A program made the position numbers and the translations under genes. Below, in pieces: positions 1 to 6,537 of a stretch of 12,511 bases of DNA (position 1 is its first letter; every line of letters starts with the position of its first letter). A model generated the notes under the pieces. It was not told the origin of the DNA and did not search any database. It was given only the letters and a program-made list of their open reading frames with translations. Origin of the DNA: Clostridiales bacterium UBA1775 (lineage in GTDB: Bacteria; Bacillota; Clostridia; Monoglobales; Firm-18); assembly GCA_002314595.1 (NCBI GenBank), contig DCGP01000006.1:7546-20056 (forward strand), in the 5' to 3' direction.

Positions 1-57
1 AAGACAAGAAAGAAGAAGAATAGCACTAATAAGTTCATTATTAAGCGTGTTAACTAA
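1..57 (+). CDS. rplB: 50S ribosomal protein L2, C-terminal end (partial)
   Basis: Only the last 18 codons are inside the window, ending in TAA at 55-57. They encode a Lys/Arg-rich tail (KTRKKKNSTNKFIIKRVN) that resembles the basic C-terminus of L2, the protein that binds 23S rRNA near the peptidyl transferase centre. The identification rests mainly on position: L2 is the gene directly before rpsS in the S10 operon of nearly all bacteria. The gap to rpsS is only 12 bases and carries its ribosome binding site, so the two are cotranscribed. The start lies upstream of the window. Confidence 0.88.
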   Translation, partial: KTRKKKNSTNKFIIKRVN

Positions 58-69
58 TCGGAGGAGAAC

Positions 70-348
70 ATGAGTAGAAGTTTAAAGAAAGGTATGTTCA
101 TCGAAGAACGCCTTGAAAATAGAATCAAAGCAATGAACGAATCTGGCGAAAAGAAAGTTGTAAAAACTTGGTCACGTAGTTCAATGATTTCTCCAGAGAT
201 GGTTGGTCATACGATCGCAATCCATAATGGTCAAAAACATATCCCAGTATATATCACAGAAGATATGATCGGATATAAGCTCGGTGAATTTGCACCTACA
301 CGTACCTTCAGAGGTCACGGTGGTGACAAAACTACAGCAGCTAAATAA
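70..348 (+). CDS. rpsS: 30S ribosomal protein S19
   Basis: 92 residues, the normal length for S19, a protein of the 30S head that works with S13 and contacts the A-site finger of 23S rRNA. The start MSRSLKKG, the central WSRSSMISPEMVGHTIAIHNG and the C-terminal GEFAPTRTFRGH are family signatures. The basic, flexible C-terminal tail that reaches the decoding region is present. The ATG follows GGAGGAGA at 60-67. The gene sits between rplB and rplV as in the standard S10 operon, with 11 bases to rplV. Nothing is unusual in the sequence. Confidence 0.98.
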   Translation: MSRSLKKGMFIEERLENRIKAMNESGEKKVVKTWSRSSMISPEMVGHTIAIHNGQKHIPVYITEDMIGYKLGEFAPTRTFRGHGGDKTTAAK

Positions 349-359
349 GGAGGTTAGTT

Positions 360-749
360 ATGGCAACAAGAAGTAAACAAAAAGCTTTAAACCGTCAAGC
401 TAATGCAGATACAAGACCAAGAGCAACTGCTAAATTCGTAAGAATTTCTCCATTCAAGGTAAGAGTCGTATTAGATATCATCAAAGGTAAATCAGTTAAT
501 GAAGCAATTGCAATTTTGGAAAATACACCAAAGGCAGCAAGCGAAGTATTAGTAAAATTAGTTAACAGCGCAGCAGCAAACGGCGAAAATAACCAAAACT
601 TAGCAAGAAATGATATGTTCGTAGCAGAATGTTTTGCAAATGAAGGTCCAACACTTAAACGTGTACAACCTGTATCAAAAGGAAGAGCATATCGTATCAA
701 TAAGAGAACAAGCCACATCACAGTAGTTCTCGACACAGTAAAAGCATAA
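360..749 (+). CDS. rplV: 50S ribosomal protein L22
   Basis: 129 residues. L22 binds 23S rRNA and its long beta-hairpin lines the narrowest part of the nascent peptide tunnel. The core VRISPFKVRVVLDIIKGK is near residues 27-44 and the hairpin with KGRAYRINKRTSHITVVL near 107-124. It is longer than the roughly 110-residue E. coli protein because of a basic N-terminal extension of about 16 residues, a form I recall from other Clostridia. At the hairpin tip the usual Pro-Arg-Ala reads Pro104-Val105-Ser106, unlike the consensus I know (see findings). The ribosome binding site GGAGG at 349-353 directly follows the rpsS stop codon. Confidence 0.98.
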   Translation: MATRSKQKALNRQANADTRPRATAKFVRISPFKVRVVLDIIKGKSVNEAIAILENTPKAASEVLVKLVNSAAANGENNQNLARNDMFVAECFANEGPTLKRVQPVSKGRAYRINKRTSHITVVLDTVKA

Positions 750-762
750 TAGGAGGAATATC

Positions 763-1425
763 ATGGGACAAAAAGTTAATCCAAACGGACTTAGAACTGG
801 CGTTATTAAACCTTGGAATTCCACATGGATCGCAGACAAAGATCATTTTGCAGATAGTTTAGTCGAGGATAACAAGATTCGTAAGTTCATTAAGAAGAAA
901 TATTATGAAATGTCAATCTCTAATATCGTTATTGAAAGAGCTGTAGACAAGGTATCAGTAAACATTCATACATCACGTCCAGCAGTTTTAATCGGTAAAT
1001 CAGGAGAAGGCGTTGAAACAATTAAGAAAGAAGTAGAAAAGATTGTTGCAGCAGGAAAGAAAGTAAACATCAACATCATGGAAGTTAAACATCCTGACAT
1101 TGATGCACAACTTACAGCAGAATGGATTGCAAAGCAATTAGAACAAAGAGCATCTTTCCGTCGTGCAATGAAACAAGCAATGTCTAAATCAATGAAAGCT
1201 GGCGCAAAAGGTATCAAAACTATGGTTAGCGGAAGATTAGATGGAGCAGAAATTGCTAGAAGCGAACAATATAGAGAAGGTTCTATTCCACTTCAAACAT
1301 TGCGTGCAGACATCGATTACGGTGTAGCAACAGCAAATACCACATTTGGTGCCATTGGTGTCAAAGTGTGGATCTACAAGGGCGAAGTCCTTGGAAAAAA
1401 TCCACTTGAAGGAGGAAATCGATAA
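763..1425 (+). CDS. rpsC: 30S ribosomal protein S3
   Basis: 220 residues, a normal length. S3 sits at the mRNA entry tunnel of the 30S subunit and with S4 and S5 gives the ribosome its helicase activity. The N-terminus MGQKVNPNGLRTG is typical. A type II KH domain has its GxxG loop as Gly-Lys-Ser-Gly at 78-81. The C-terminal domain carries Arg133, Arg134 and Lys137, equivalent to the mRNA-unwinding residues R131, R132 and K135 of E. coli S3. The last codons (GGAGGAAATCGA) also form the ribosome binding site of rplP, and the stop TAA shares its last A with the rplP ATG, so translation of the two is probably coupled. Confidence 0.98.
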   Translation: MGQKVNPNGLRTGVIKPWNSTWIADKDHFADSLVEDNKIRKFIKKKYYEMSISNIVIERAVDKVSVNIHTSRPAVLIGKSGEGVETIKKEVEKIVAAGKKVNINIMEVKHPDIDAQLTAEWIAKQLEQRASFRRAMKQAMSKSMKAGAKGIKTMVSGRLDGAEIARSEQYREGSIPLQTLRADIDYGVATANTTFGAIGVKVWIYKGEVLGKNPLEGGNR

Positions 1426-1850
1426 TGTTAATGCCTAAACGTGTTAAAAGACGTCGTCAAATGCGTGGTAGAATGAAAGGCGCAGCACATAAGGGTAATG
1501 TAGTAGCTTACGGTGAATATGGTCTTATGGCTATGGAACCAGGCTGGATTACATCAAACCAAATTGAAGCAGCCCGTGTCGCTATGACAAGATATATCAA
1601 ACGTGGCGGACAAGTATGGACAGACATCTTCCCACATAAACCAGTAACAAAGAAACCTGCTGAAACTCGTATGGGTAGTGGTAAAGGTTCACCGGAATAT
1701 TGGGTAGCAGTTGTAAAACCCGGAAGAGTAATGTTTGAAATTGGTGGCGTATCAGAAGAAGTTGCTCGTGAAGCATTGCGTCTTGCTGCAAACAAACTTC
1801 CTGTTAAATGTAAGTTTGTAATTAAGGAAGAGGAGGGTGAGAGCAAATGA
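1425..1850 (+). CDS. rplP: 50S ribosomal protein L16
   Basis: 141 residues, within the usual 136-145. L16 is a late-assembly protein that helps position A-site and P-site tRNA in the large subunit. MLMPKRVKRRRQMRGRMKG at the N-terminus and ETRMGSGKGSPEYWVAVVKPG near residues 80-100 are diagnostic. The ATG at 1425 lies nine bases after GGAGG (1411-1415) and gives the common MLMPKR start; a second ATG at 1431 is a less likely alternative. The gene overlaps rpsC by one base and rpmC by four, making a three-gene overlapping chain. Confidence 0.97.
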   Translation: MLMPKRVKRRRQMRGRMKGAAHKGNVVAYGEYGLMAMEPGWITSNQIEAARVAMTRYIKRGGQVWTDIFPHKPVTKKPAETRMGSGKGSPEYWVAVVKPGRVMFEIGGVSEEVAREALRLAANKLPVKCKFVIKEEEGESK

Positions 1851-2041
1851 TGAAAATTGGTCAACTTAGAGATTTGTCAGTTGATGAATTGACAGCAAAA
1901 TTAAAGGAACTTAAAACAGAACTTTTCAATTTAAGATTCCAACAAGCAACAAATCAGCTCGATAACCCAATGCGTATTGTTGAAGTTAAAAAGACAATTG
2001 CAAGAGTTAACACTCTTTTGAGAGAAGAAGAGTTAAAATAG
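1847..2041 (+). CDS. rpmC: 50S ribosomal protein L29
   Basis: 64 residues, a typical length. L29 is a small two-helix protein beside the tunnel exit that, with L23, forms part of the docking area for trigger factor and the signal recognition particle. The sequence ELKTELFNLRFQQATNQLDNP near residues 21-41 is diagnostic. Two consecutive ATG codons (1847 and 1850) could both serve as start; the first overlaps the rplP stop as ATGA. AGGAGGG at 1831-1837 inside the end of rplP is the ribosome binding site, so the start depends on passage of ribosomes through rplP. Confidence 0.96.
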   Translation: MMKIGQLRDLSVDELTAKLKELKTELFNLRFQQATNQLDNPMRIVEVKKTIARVNTLLREEELK

Positions 2042-2067
2042 ACTAATAGTCAAAGGAGGTATTGTAG

Positions 2068-2325
2068 TTGACAGAGCGTAATTACAGAAAAACCAGAGTT
2101 GGCAAGGTTGTAAGCGATAAAATGGAAAAAACAATCGTTGTTGCAATTGAAGACAGCGTAAAGCATCCGCTTTATAACAAGGTTATTAAAAGAACATACA
2201 AGCTTAAAGCACATGATGAAAATAATGAATGTGGTATAGGCGATAGAGTAAAAGTAATGGAAACAAGAAGACTATCAAAGGACAAGAGATGGAGACTTGT
2301 TGAAATTATCGAAAAAGCAAAATAA
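2068..2325 (+). CDS. rpsQ: 30S ribosomal protein S17
   Basis: 85 residues, normal for S17, an OB-fold protein that binds the 5' domain of 16S rRNA early in 30S assembly. The sequence RKTRVGKVVSDKMEKTIVV near residues 7-25 and the C-terminal ETRRLSKDKRWRLVEI are typical. The start is TTG at 2068, chosen because AAAGGAGGT at 2052-2060 lies seven bases upstream and because it gives the usual MTERNYRK beginning; no in-frame ATG is suitable. It sits between rpmC and rplN as in other bacteria. Confidence 0.97.
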   Translation: MTERNYRKTRVGKVVSDKMEKTIVVAIEDSVKHPLYNKVIKRTYKLKAHDENNECGIGDRVKVMETRRLSKDKRWRLVEIIEKAK

Positions 2326-2355
2326 TATCAGTCAATTTGAAAGGAGGACGTCGTT

Positions 2356-2724
2356 GTGATACAACAGCAAACACTTCTAAAAGTTGCAGATAACACAGGT
2401 GCAAAGGAAATTATGTGTATCCGTGTTATGGGTGGCTCAGTTAGAAAATTCGGAAACATCGGTGATGTAATCATTGCTTCTGTAAAAAAAGCAACACCCG
2501 GTGGAGTTGTAAAAAAAGGTGACGTTGTAAAGGCTGTTATCGTACGTTCAGTTAAGGGCGTAAGAAGACAGGACGGTTCATATATCAAGTTTGATGAGAA
2601 CGCAGCAGTTATAATAAGAGATGATAAAAACCCAAGAGGTACACGTATCTTTGGCCCTGTTGCTAGAGAATTAAGAGATAAAGAATACATGAAGATATTG
2701 TCTCTTGCACCTGAAGTATTGTAA
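2356..2724 (+). CDS. rplN: 50S ribosomal protein L14
   Basis: 122 residues, exactly the usual length. L14 binds 23S rRNA with L19, contributes to intersubunit bridge B8 and is the docking site of the silencing factor RsfS in other bacteria. The beginning MIQQQTLLKVADNTGAKE and the C-terminal NPRGTRIFGPVARELRDK are strongly conserved. The start is GTG at 2356, eight bases after GGAGG (2343-2347). This is the first gene of the spc group in the E. coli naming, but here it follows rpsQ by only 30 bases with no visible terminator, so it is probably read on the same transcript. Confidence 0.98.
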   Translation: MIQQQTLLKVADNTGAKEIMCIRVMGGSVRKFGNIGDVIIASVKKATPGGVVKKGDVVKAVIVRSVKGVRRQDGSYIKFDENAAVIIRDDKNPRGTRIFGPVARELRDKEYMKILSLAPEVL

Positions 2725-2759
2725 GTTTTTGTTATCACTCTAAAAGGGAGGTAAGTAGC

Positions 2760-3080
2760 TTGAATAAGAAACTACACGTTAAAAAAGGCGATAACGTTAT
2801 AGTTCTTTCCGGTAAAGACAAGGGAAAGAAGGGCAAGGTTTTGTCAACATTTCCAAAGAGCGGAAAGATTATTGTTGAAGGCGTAGCTATGGCTACAAAG
2901 CATAAAAAACCAAGATCACAAACAGATGTTGGTGGTATCGTTCATCAAGAAACTCCAATTTACGCATGCAAGGTAATGCACATTTGCGATAAATGCGGAG
3001 AACCTACAAGAATCGCTCGTAAGGTTTTAGATGATGGTACAATCGTTCGTGTTTGTAAAAAATGTAATGAAATTCTATAA
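2760..3080 (+). CDS. rplX: 50S ribosomal protein L24, zinc-ribbon form
   Basis: 106 residues. L24 starts 50S assembly by binding the 5' end of 23S rRNA. A KOW motif occupies roughly residues 5-32 (KKGDNVIVLSGKDKGKKGKV), and VEGVAMATKHKKP follows near 39-51. The C-terminal part carries paired CxxC motifs (Cys76/Cys79 and Cys99/Cys102), the metal-binding form common in many Bacillota, whereas E. coli L24 lacks these cysteines. The start is TTG at 2760, seven bases after AAAGGGAGGT (2743-2752). Zinc binding is inferred from cysteine spacing. Confidence 0.97.
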   Translation: MNKKLHVKKGDNVIVLSGKDKGKKGKVLSTFPKSGKIIVEGVAMATKHKKPRSQTDVGGIVHQETPIYACKVMHICDKCGEPTRIARKVLDDGTIVRVCKKCNEIL

Positions 3081-3088
3081 TATCATTA

Positions 3089-3119
3089 TTATAGGGAAGG
3101 AGGAGACAATATCCTATGA
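3089..3119 (+). promoter_or_regulatory. Candidate hairpin enclosing the rplE start
   Basis: TTATAGG at 3089-3095 can pair with CCTATGA at 3113-3119 (seven pairs, one of them G-U). The loop of 17 bases holds the rplE ribosome binding site AAGGAGGAG, and the closing strand contains the rplE ATG at 3116. In E. coli, S8 represses the spc operon by binding the mRNA at the start of rplE, so a structure here is in the expected place. That S8 binds this one is inference only. The stem is AT-rich and could be chance. Confidence 0.35.
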
Positions 3120-3658
3120 CAAGAATGAAAGAGCTATATGATAAAGAAGTAGCCCCAGCATTAATGAAAAAGTTTGAATATAAAAGTCCAATGCAAATTC
3201 CAAAGATTGAAAAAATCGTTGTAAATATGGGCGTTGGCGAAGCTAAGGATAATTCAAAAGCTTTAGATTCTGCAGCAGGCGATATGGAAAAGATCGTAGG
3301 TCAAAAGCCTATCGTTACAAAGGCAAGGAAGTCAGTTGCTGCATACAAGATTCGTGAAGGAATGAATATCGGCTGTAAGGCAACTTTAAGAGGCGACAGA
3401 ATGTATGAATTTATCGACAGATTATTCAATGTTGCATTGCCTCGAGTAAGAGACTTCCGTGGAATAAACGCAAATTCCTTTGATGGTAGAGGCAATTATT
3501 CATTCGGTATCAAAGAACAGTTGATTTTCCCTGAAATCGATTACGATAAAGTTGATAAAATCAGAGGTATGGATATTATATTCGTAACAACAGCAAAGAC
3601 TGATGAAGAAGCAAAAGAATTACTAACTTTAATGGGTGCACCATTTGCACGCAGTTAA
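3116..3658 (+). CDS. rplE: 50S ribosomal protein L5
   Basis: 180 residues, the usual 178-180. L5 binds 5S rRNA in the central protuberance, contacts P-site tRNA and forms a bridge with S13 of the small subunit. Diagnostic stretches are KIEKIVVNMGVGEA near 30-43, QKPIVTKARKSVAAYKIREG near 63-82, and FRGINANSFDGRGNYSFG near 114-131. The ATG follows AAGGAGGAG at 3097-3105. It lies between rplX and rpsN as in other spc operons. The start region may be folded (separate entry). Confidence 0.98.
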   Translation: MTRMKELYDKEVAPALMKKFEYKSPMQIPKIEKIVVNMGVGEAKDNSKALDSAAGDMEKIVGQKPIVTKARKSVAAYKIREGMNIGCKATLRGDRMYEFIDRLFNVALPRVRDFRGINANSFDGRGNYSFGIKEQLIFPEIDYDKVDKIRGMDIIFVTTAKTDEEAKELLTLMGAPFARS

Positions 3659-3674
3659 TCGAGGAGGGATATAA

Positions 3675-3860
3675 GTGGCTAGAAAAGCAATGATATTAAA
3701 GCAACAGGGACCTCAAAAATACAAGGTGCGTGAATATAACCGTTGCAAAATTTGCGGCAGACCACACGCATATCTTCGTAAATATGGGGTTTGCAGAATT
3801 TGCTTTAGAGACCTTGCACATCAGGGTGCTATCCCAGGTGTGAAGAAAGCAAGCTGGTAA
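3675..3860 (+). CDS. rpsN: 30S ribosomal protein S14, short zinc-binding type (S14Z)
   Basis: 61 residues, the length of the type Z form; the zinc-free form is about 90-100. S14 binds the 3' domain of 16S rRNA in the 30S head. Four cysteines, Cys24, Cys27, Cys40 and Cys43, in CKICGRPH and CRICFRD make the zinc ribbon, and the C-terminal GAIPGVKKASW is the family ending. In B. subtilis the zinc form has a zinc-free paralogue used under zinc starvation; none is in this window. The start is GTG at 3675, after GAGGAGGG at 3661-3668. Confidence 0.98.
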   Translation: MARKAMILKQQGPQKYKVREYNRCKICGRPHAYLRKYGVCRICFRDLAHQGAIPGVKKASW

Positions 3861-3866
3861 AAGACA

Positions 3867-3885
3867 GATTGTTATAATAACAGTC
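3867..3885 (+). promoter_or_regulatory. Hairpin directly before the rpsH ribosome binding site
   Basis: GATTGTTA (3867-3874) and TAACAGTC (3878-3885) pair over eight positions, one of them G-U, around a three-base TAA loop. The stem ends immediately before GGAAGGAGGT (3886-3895), the ribosome binding site of rpsH. No T-run follows, so it is not a terminator. It could be a processing site, a translation modulator or a structural remnant. The pairing is visible directly; the role is unknown. Confidence 0.45.
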
Positions 3886-3901
3886 GGAAGGAGGTTACAC
3901 A

Positions 3902-4300
3902 ATGCAAATTACAGATCCAATTGCAGATTTGTTAACAAGAATCAGAAATGCAAGTAATGCAAAGCACGAAACAGTTGAAGTTCCTGCTTCTAATATGAAA
4001 AAGGCGATTGTAGAAATCCTTTTTGAAGAAGGTTACCTTAAAAAGTATGAAGTAACTGAAGATGGAAGACAGGGTTCAATTAAGATATGGTTAAAGTACG
4101 GCGAAGGCAAAAAGGAAGTTATTTCCGGTATTAAGAGAGTGTCAAAGCCGGGACTTAGGGTATATGCAAACAAAGAAGATATGCCAAGAGTACTAAAAGG
4201 CTTGGGTATCGCAATAGTATCAACATCAAAAGGTATTATGACTGACAAGCAAGCTCGTCGCGAAAATGTTGGCGGCGAAGTATTAGCATTTGTTTGGTAA
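3902..4300 (+). CDS. rpsH: 30S ribosomal protein S8
   Basis: 132 residues, the normal length. S8 binds the central domain of 16S rRNA (helix 21) and is the translational repressor of the spc operon in E. coli. MQITDPIADLLTRIRNA opens the protein, RVSKPGLRVYA lies near residues 81-91, and GIAIVSTSKGIMTDKQAR followed by GGEVLAFVW closes it, matching the family throughout. The ATG follows GGAAGGAGGT at 3886-3895. A compact hairpin ends immediately before that site (separate entry). Its neighbours rpsN and rplF are the standard ones. Confidence 0.98.
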   Translation: MQITDPIADLLTRIRNASNAKHETVEVPASNMKKAIVEILFEEGYLKKYEVTEDGRQGSIKIWLKYGEGKKEVISGIKRVSKPGLRVYANKEDMPRVLKGLGIAIVSTSKGIMTDKQARRENVGGEVLAFVW

Positions 4301-4319
4301 TAAATAGGAGGTATATTAA

Positions 4320-4865
4320 ATGTCCAGAATAGGAAAAATGCCAATCCCTGTACCAAGCGGTGTAGACTTTAAGCTTGAAGGTAACGTAGTTACAGTTAAG
4401 GGTCCTAACGGAACACTTAGCAGGGAATTGCATAAAGATATGATTATTAAGTTTGAAAACGGTGAAGTTACAGTTAGCCGTCCATCAGACAACAAAGAGC
4501 ATAGGTCATTACATGGTCTTACAAGAACATTGATTGCTAATATGGTTGAAGGTGTAGCAAATGGTTACACAAAAGAACTTCAAATCAATGGTGTAGGTTA
4601 CCGTGCAGCTATGCAAGGCAATAAGCTTTGCCTAACACTTGGATATTCACATCCGGTAGAAATGGAACCAATTGAAGGTATTAAAATTGAAGTGCCACAA
4701 CCAACACAAATTTTTGTTAAGGGTGCTGACAAGCAATTGGTAGGCCATGTAGCAGCTTTAATCCGCGAAAAGAGACCACCGGAACCATATAAGGGTAAGG
4801 GTATCAAATACGTGGACGAAGTTATTCGCAAAAAAGAAGGTAAGGCTGGTGCAAAGAAGAAATAA
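4320..4865 (+). CDS. rplF: 50S ribosomal protein L6
   Basis: 181 residues, within the usual 175-185. L6 binds 23S rRNA helix 97 near the sarcin-ricin loop and the factor-binding site, and has two similar alpha/beta domains. MSRIGKMPIPVPSGV opens domain one; in domain two, LQINGVGYRA is near residues 87-96 and the C-terminal signature RPPEPYKGKGIKY near 152-164. The ATG follows AGGAGGT at 4307-4313. The protein ends in a lysine-rich tail (KAGAKKK). The 69-base gap that follows is the longest before the adk region. Confidence 0.98.
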   Translation: MSRIGKMPIPVPSGVDFKLEGNVVTVKGPNGTLSRELHKDMIIKFENGEVTVSRPSDNKEHRSLHGLTRTLIANMVEGVANGYTKELQINGVGYRAAMQGNKLCLTLGYSHPVEMEPIEGIKIEVPQPTQIFVKGADKQLVGHVAALIREKRPPEPYKGKGIKYVDEVIRKKEGKAGAKKK

Positions 4866-4908
4866 TAATGTACTTTATTTCTTCCTACACAGTTTTTACA
4901 GTGTTATT

Positions 4909-4932
4909 AAGTTTTACGAAAGGAGTAAACTT
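4909..4932 (+). promoter_or_regulatory. Candidate hairpin exposing the rplR ribosome binding site in its loop
   Basis: AAGTTT plus A (4909-4914 and 4916, with T4915 bulged) can pair with TAAACTT (4926-4932), leaving the nine-base loop CGAAAGGAG, which holds the whole rplR ribosome binding site. The stem has only one G-C pair, so its stability is doubtful. The rest of this 69-base gap contains only a weak imperfect repeat around ACAC (4887-4890) and GTGT (4901-4904). No promoter is convincing. Confidence 0.25.
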
Positions 4933-4934
4933 GT

Positions 4935-5297
4935 ATGATTAAGAAGATAGGCAGTAATGTTGCCAGAACAAGACGTCATATTCGTGTTCGTAAAAAAATC
5001 ACAGGCACAGCTGAATGCCCAAGACTTAACGTATTCAGAAGCCTTAAAAACATCTATGCTCAAATTATAGATGACACAACAGGAAAAACTCTTGTTTCAG
5101 CATCAACACTTGATGAAAGCCTTAAAAAAACTTATGGTGGCAACAAAGATGCAGCTCGTGCTGTTGGTAAATTAGTTGCTGAAAAGGCTTTGGCAGCAGG
5201 TATTAAAGATGTAGTATTTGACCGTGGTGGTTATGTATATCACGGACGTGTAATGGAGTTAGCAGAAGGTGCTCGTGAGGGCGGTCTAAACTTCTAA
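4935..5297 (+). CDS. rplR: 50S ribosomal protein L18
   Basis: 120 residues, normal for bacterial L18, which with L5 anchors 5S rRNA in the central protuberance. The basic N-terminus (RTRRHIRVRKKITGTAECPR) and RLNVFRSLKNIYAQIIDD near 34-51 are typical, as is the C-terminal VVFDRGGYVYHGRV near 97-110. The ATG at 4935 follows GAAAGGAG (4918-4925), which may lie in a hairpin loop (separate entry). It is followed by rpsE after 43 bases in which I see nothing but the rpsE ribosome binding site. Confidence 0.98.
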   Translation: MIKKIGSNVARTRRHIRVRKKITGTAECPRLNVFRSLKNIYAQIIDDTTGKTLVSASTLDESLKKTYGGNKDAARAVGKLVAEKALAAGIKDVVFDRGGYVYHGRVMELAEGAREGGLNF

Positions 5298-5340
5298 TAT
5301 TGTAACAAATAAACATTTATCCAGAAAAGAAGGTGAGATA

Positions 5341-5868
5341 ATGGCTAGTAAAATCGATGCAGGAGCATTAGATATAAAGGAAAAGGTTGTTTCATTAAAC
5401 CGTGTTGCAAAGGTTGTAAAAGGTGGTAGAACATTCCGTTTCAGCGCTTTGGTTGTTGTTGGAGACGAAAACGGCCACGTTGGTTGCGGTATGGGTAAAG
5501 CAGCTGAAATACCGGACGCTATCCGTAAGGGTATCGAAGATGCAAAGAAAAATATGGTAGAAGTTGCAATGGTAGGAACAACAATTCCTCATCAAATAAT
5601 TGGTAAGCACTGTGCTGGTGAAGTATTATTAAAACCGGCTACAGAAGGTACAGGCGTTATCGCAGGTGGTGCTGCACGTGCAGTAATCGAACTTGCAGGT
5701 ATTAGAGATATCAGAACAAAATCTTTGCGTTCAAACAATCCAAAGAATGTAGTATGCGCTACAATTCAAGGCTTGGCTTCATTGCGTAATGCAGAAGGCG
5801 TAGCAAAGGTAAGAGGAATATCAGAAAAACAAGTATTCCGTGGAAAAACTGACGAAGTTGAAGCGTAA
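5341..5868 (+). CDS. rpsE: 30S ribosomal protein S5
   Basis: 175 residues, slightly longer than E. coli S5 (167). S5 lies at the mRNA entry and affects decoding accuracy; the loop near residues 24-34 (VAKVVKGGRTF) is where spectinomycin resistance changes occur in other species, and it looks wild type here. The N-terminal double-stranded-RNA-binding-like domain spans roughly 12-75, and the C-terminal domain contains GTGVIAGGAARAVIELAGI near 104-122. The ATG follows AAGAAGGTGAG at 5327-5337, a weaker ribosome binding site than that of its neighbours. The stop is followed at once by the rpmD ribosome binding site. Confidence 0.98.
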   Translation: MASKIDAGALDIKEKVVSLNRVAKVVKGGRTFRFSALVVVGDENGHVGCGMGKAAEIPDAIRKGIEDAKKNMVEVAMVGTTIPHQIIGKHCAGEVLLKPATEGTGVIAGGAARAVIELAGIRDIRTKSLRSNNPKNVVCATIQGLASLRNAEGVAKVRGISEKQVFRGKTDEVEA

Positions 5869-5881
5869 GGAGGGATAAAAA

Positions 5882-6064
5882 GTGGCTAAGACATTAAAAG
5901 TAACACTTGTTAAAAGCACAATCGGTCGTAAAGACGATCAAATAGCTACCGTTGCAGCGTTGGGTTTGCATAAAATTCGCAGCACAGTGGAACATCCCGA
6001 TAATCCTCAGATTAGAGGAATGATAAACAAAGTTAGTCATTTGGTTAGTGTTGAAGAGAAATAA
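5882..6064 (+). CDS. rpmD: 50S ribosomal protein L30
   Basis: 60 residues, the usual size of the short bacterial L30, a small 23S rRNA-binding protein absent from some lineages. LKVTLVKSTIGRKDDQIATVAALGL near the N-terminus and the GMINKVSHLV ending are typical. The start is GTG at 5882 with AAGGAGGGAT at 5867-5876, which overlaps the rpsE stop codon (5866-5868), so the two genes are closely coupled. rplO follows after 32 bases. Confidence 0.97.
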   Translation: MAKTLKVTLVKSTIGRKDDQIATVAALGLHKIRSTVEHPDNPQIRGMINKVSHLVSVEEK

Positions 6065-6096
6065 TGCAAAGATAATAAATAAGGAGGTGTGACATA

Positions 6097-6537
6097 ATGA
6101 AATTATGTGAATTGTCACCGGCTGTTGGTGCAACAAAAGCATCAAAGCGTATAGGCAGAGGACATGGTTCAGGTCAAGGTAAAACTGCCGGCAAAGGTCA
6201 TAAGGGTCAAAACGCTCGTAGTGGCGGTGGTGTTCGTCCGGGTTTTGAAGGTGGACAAATGCCTTTATACAGACGTTTGCCAAAACGTGGTTTTTATAAC
6301 AGATTTGCCAACAACTTCGTAGAAGTTAATGTTGCTGATCTTAATAAATTCGATGCAAATACAGAAATTACTGCTGAATTCTTAAAGGAAGCTGGCGTTA
6401 TTTCAAAGATTTGCGATGGTATTGTAGTTTTAGGAAATGGCGAAATCGACAAAGCTCTTACTATTAAGGCAAAGAAATTCTCAAAATCAGCGGAAGAGAA
6501 AATCGTTGCTGCCGGAGGAAAGGTGCAGGTGATCTAA
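6097..6537 (+). CDS. rplO: 50S ribosomal protein L15
   Basis: 146 residues, the normal length. L15 binds many 23S rRNA domains late in 50S assembly. The glycine-rich basic N-terminal arm (GRGHGSGQGKTAGKGHKG near residues 20-37, then ARSGGGVRPGFEGGQMPLYRR) is diagnostic; the globular C-terminal domain begins near residue 75. The ATG follows AAGGAGGTG at 6082-6090. The last codons carry the secY ribosome binding site, and secY begins on the very next base after the TAA. Confidence 0.98.
   Translation: MKLCELSPAVGATKASKRIGRGHGSGQGKTAGKGHKGQNARSGGGVRPGFEGGQMPLYRRLPKRGFYNRFANNFVEVNVADLNKFDANTEITAEFLKEAGVISKICDGIVVLGNGEIDKALTIKAKKFSKSAEEKIVAAGGKVQVI

Noticed and set aside
395..736. Long minus-strand open frame opposite rplV, and similar ones opposite rplN, rpsH and rpsD
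   Set aside because: They mirror strongly conserved + strand genes, have no family resemblance and arise from the codon bias of the sense strand.
1425..2041. Gene overlaps rpsC/rplP/rpmC as possible frameshifts or errors
   Set aside because: All three proteins are full length with normal ends; one-base and four-base overlaps are ordinary translational coupling.
2043..2067. Hairpin CTAATA / TAT-TG-TAG around the rpsQ ribosome binding site
   Set aside because: Only six mostly A-T pairs with a two-base bulge; this is about what chance gives in such sequence, and it warns that the weaker hairpins reported elsewhere may also be chance.
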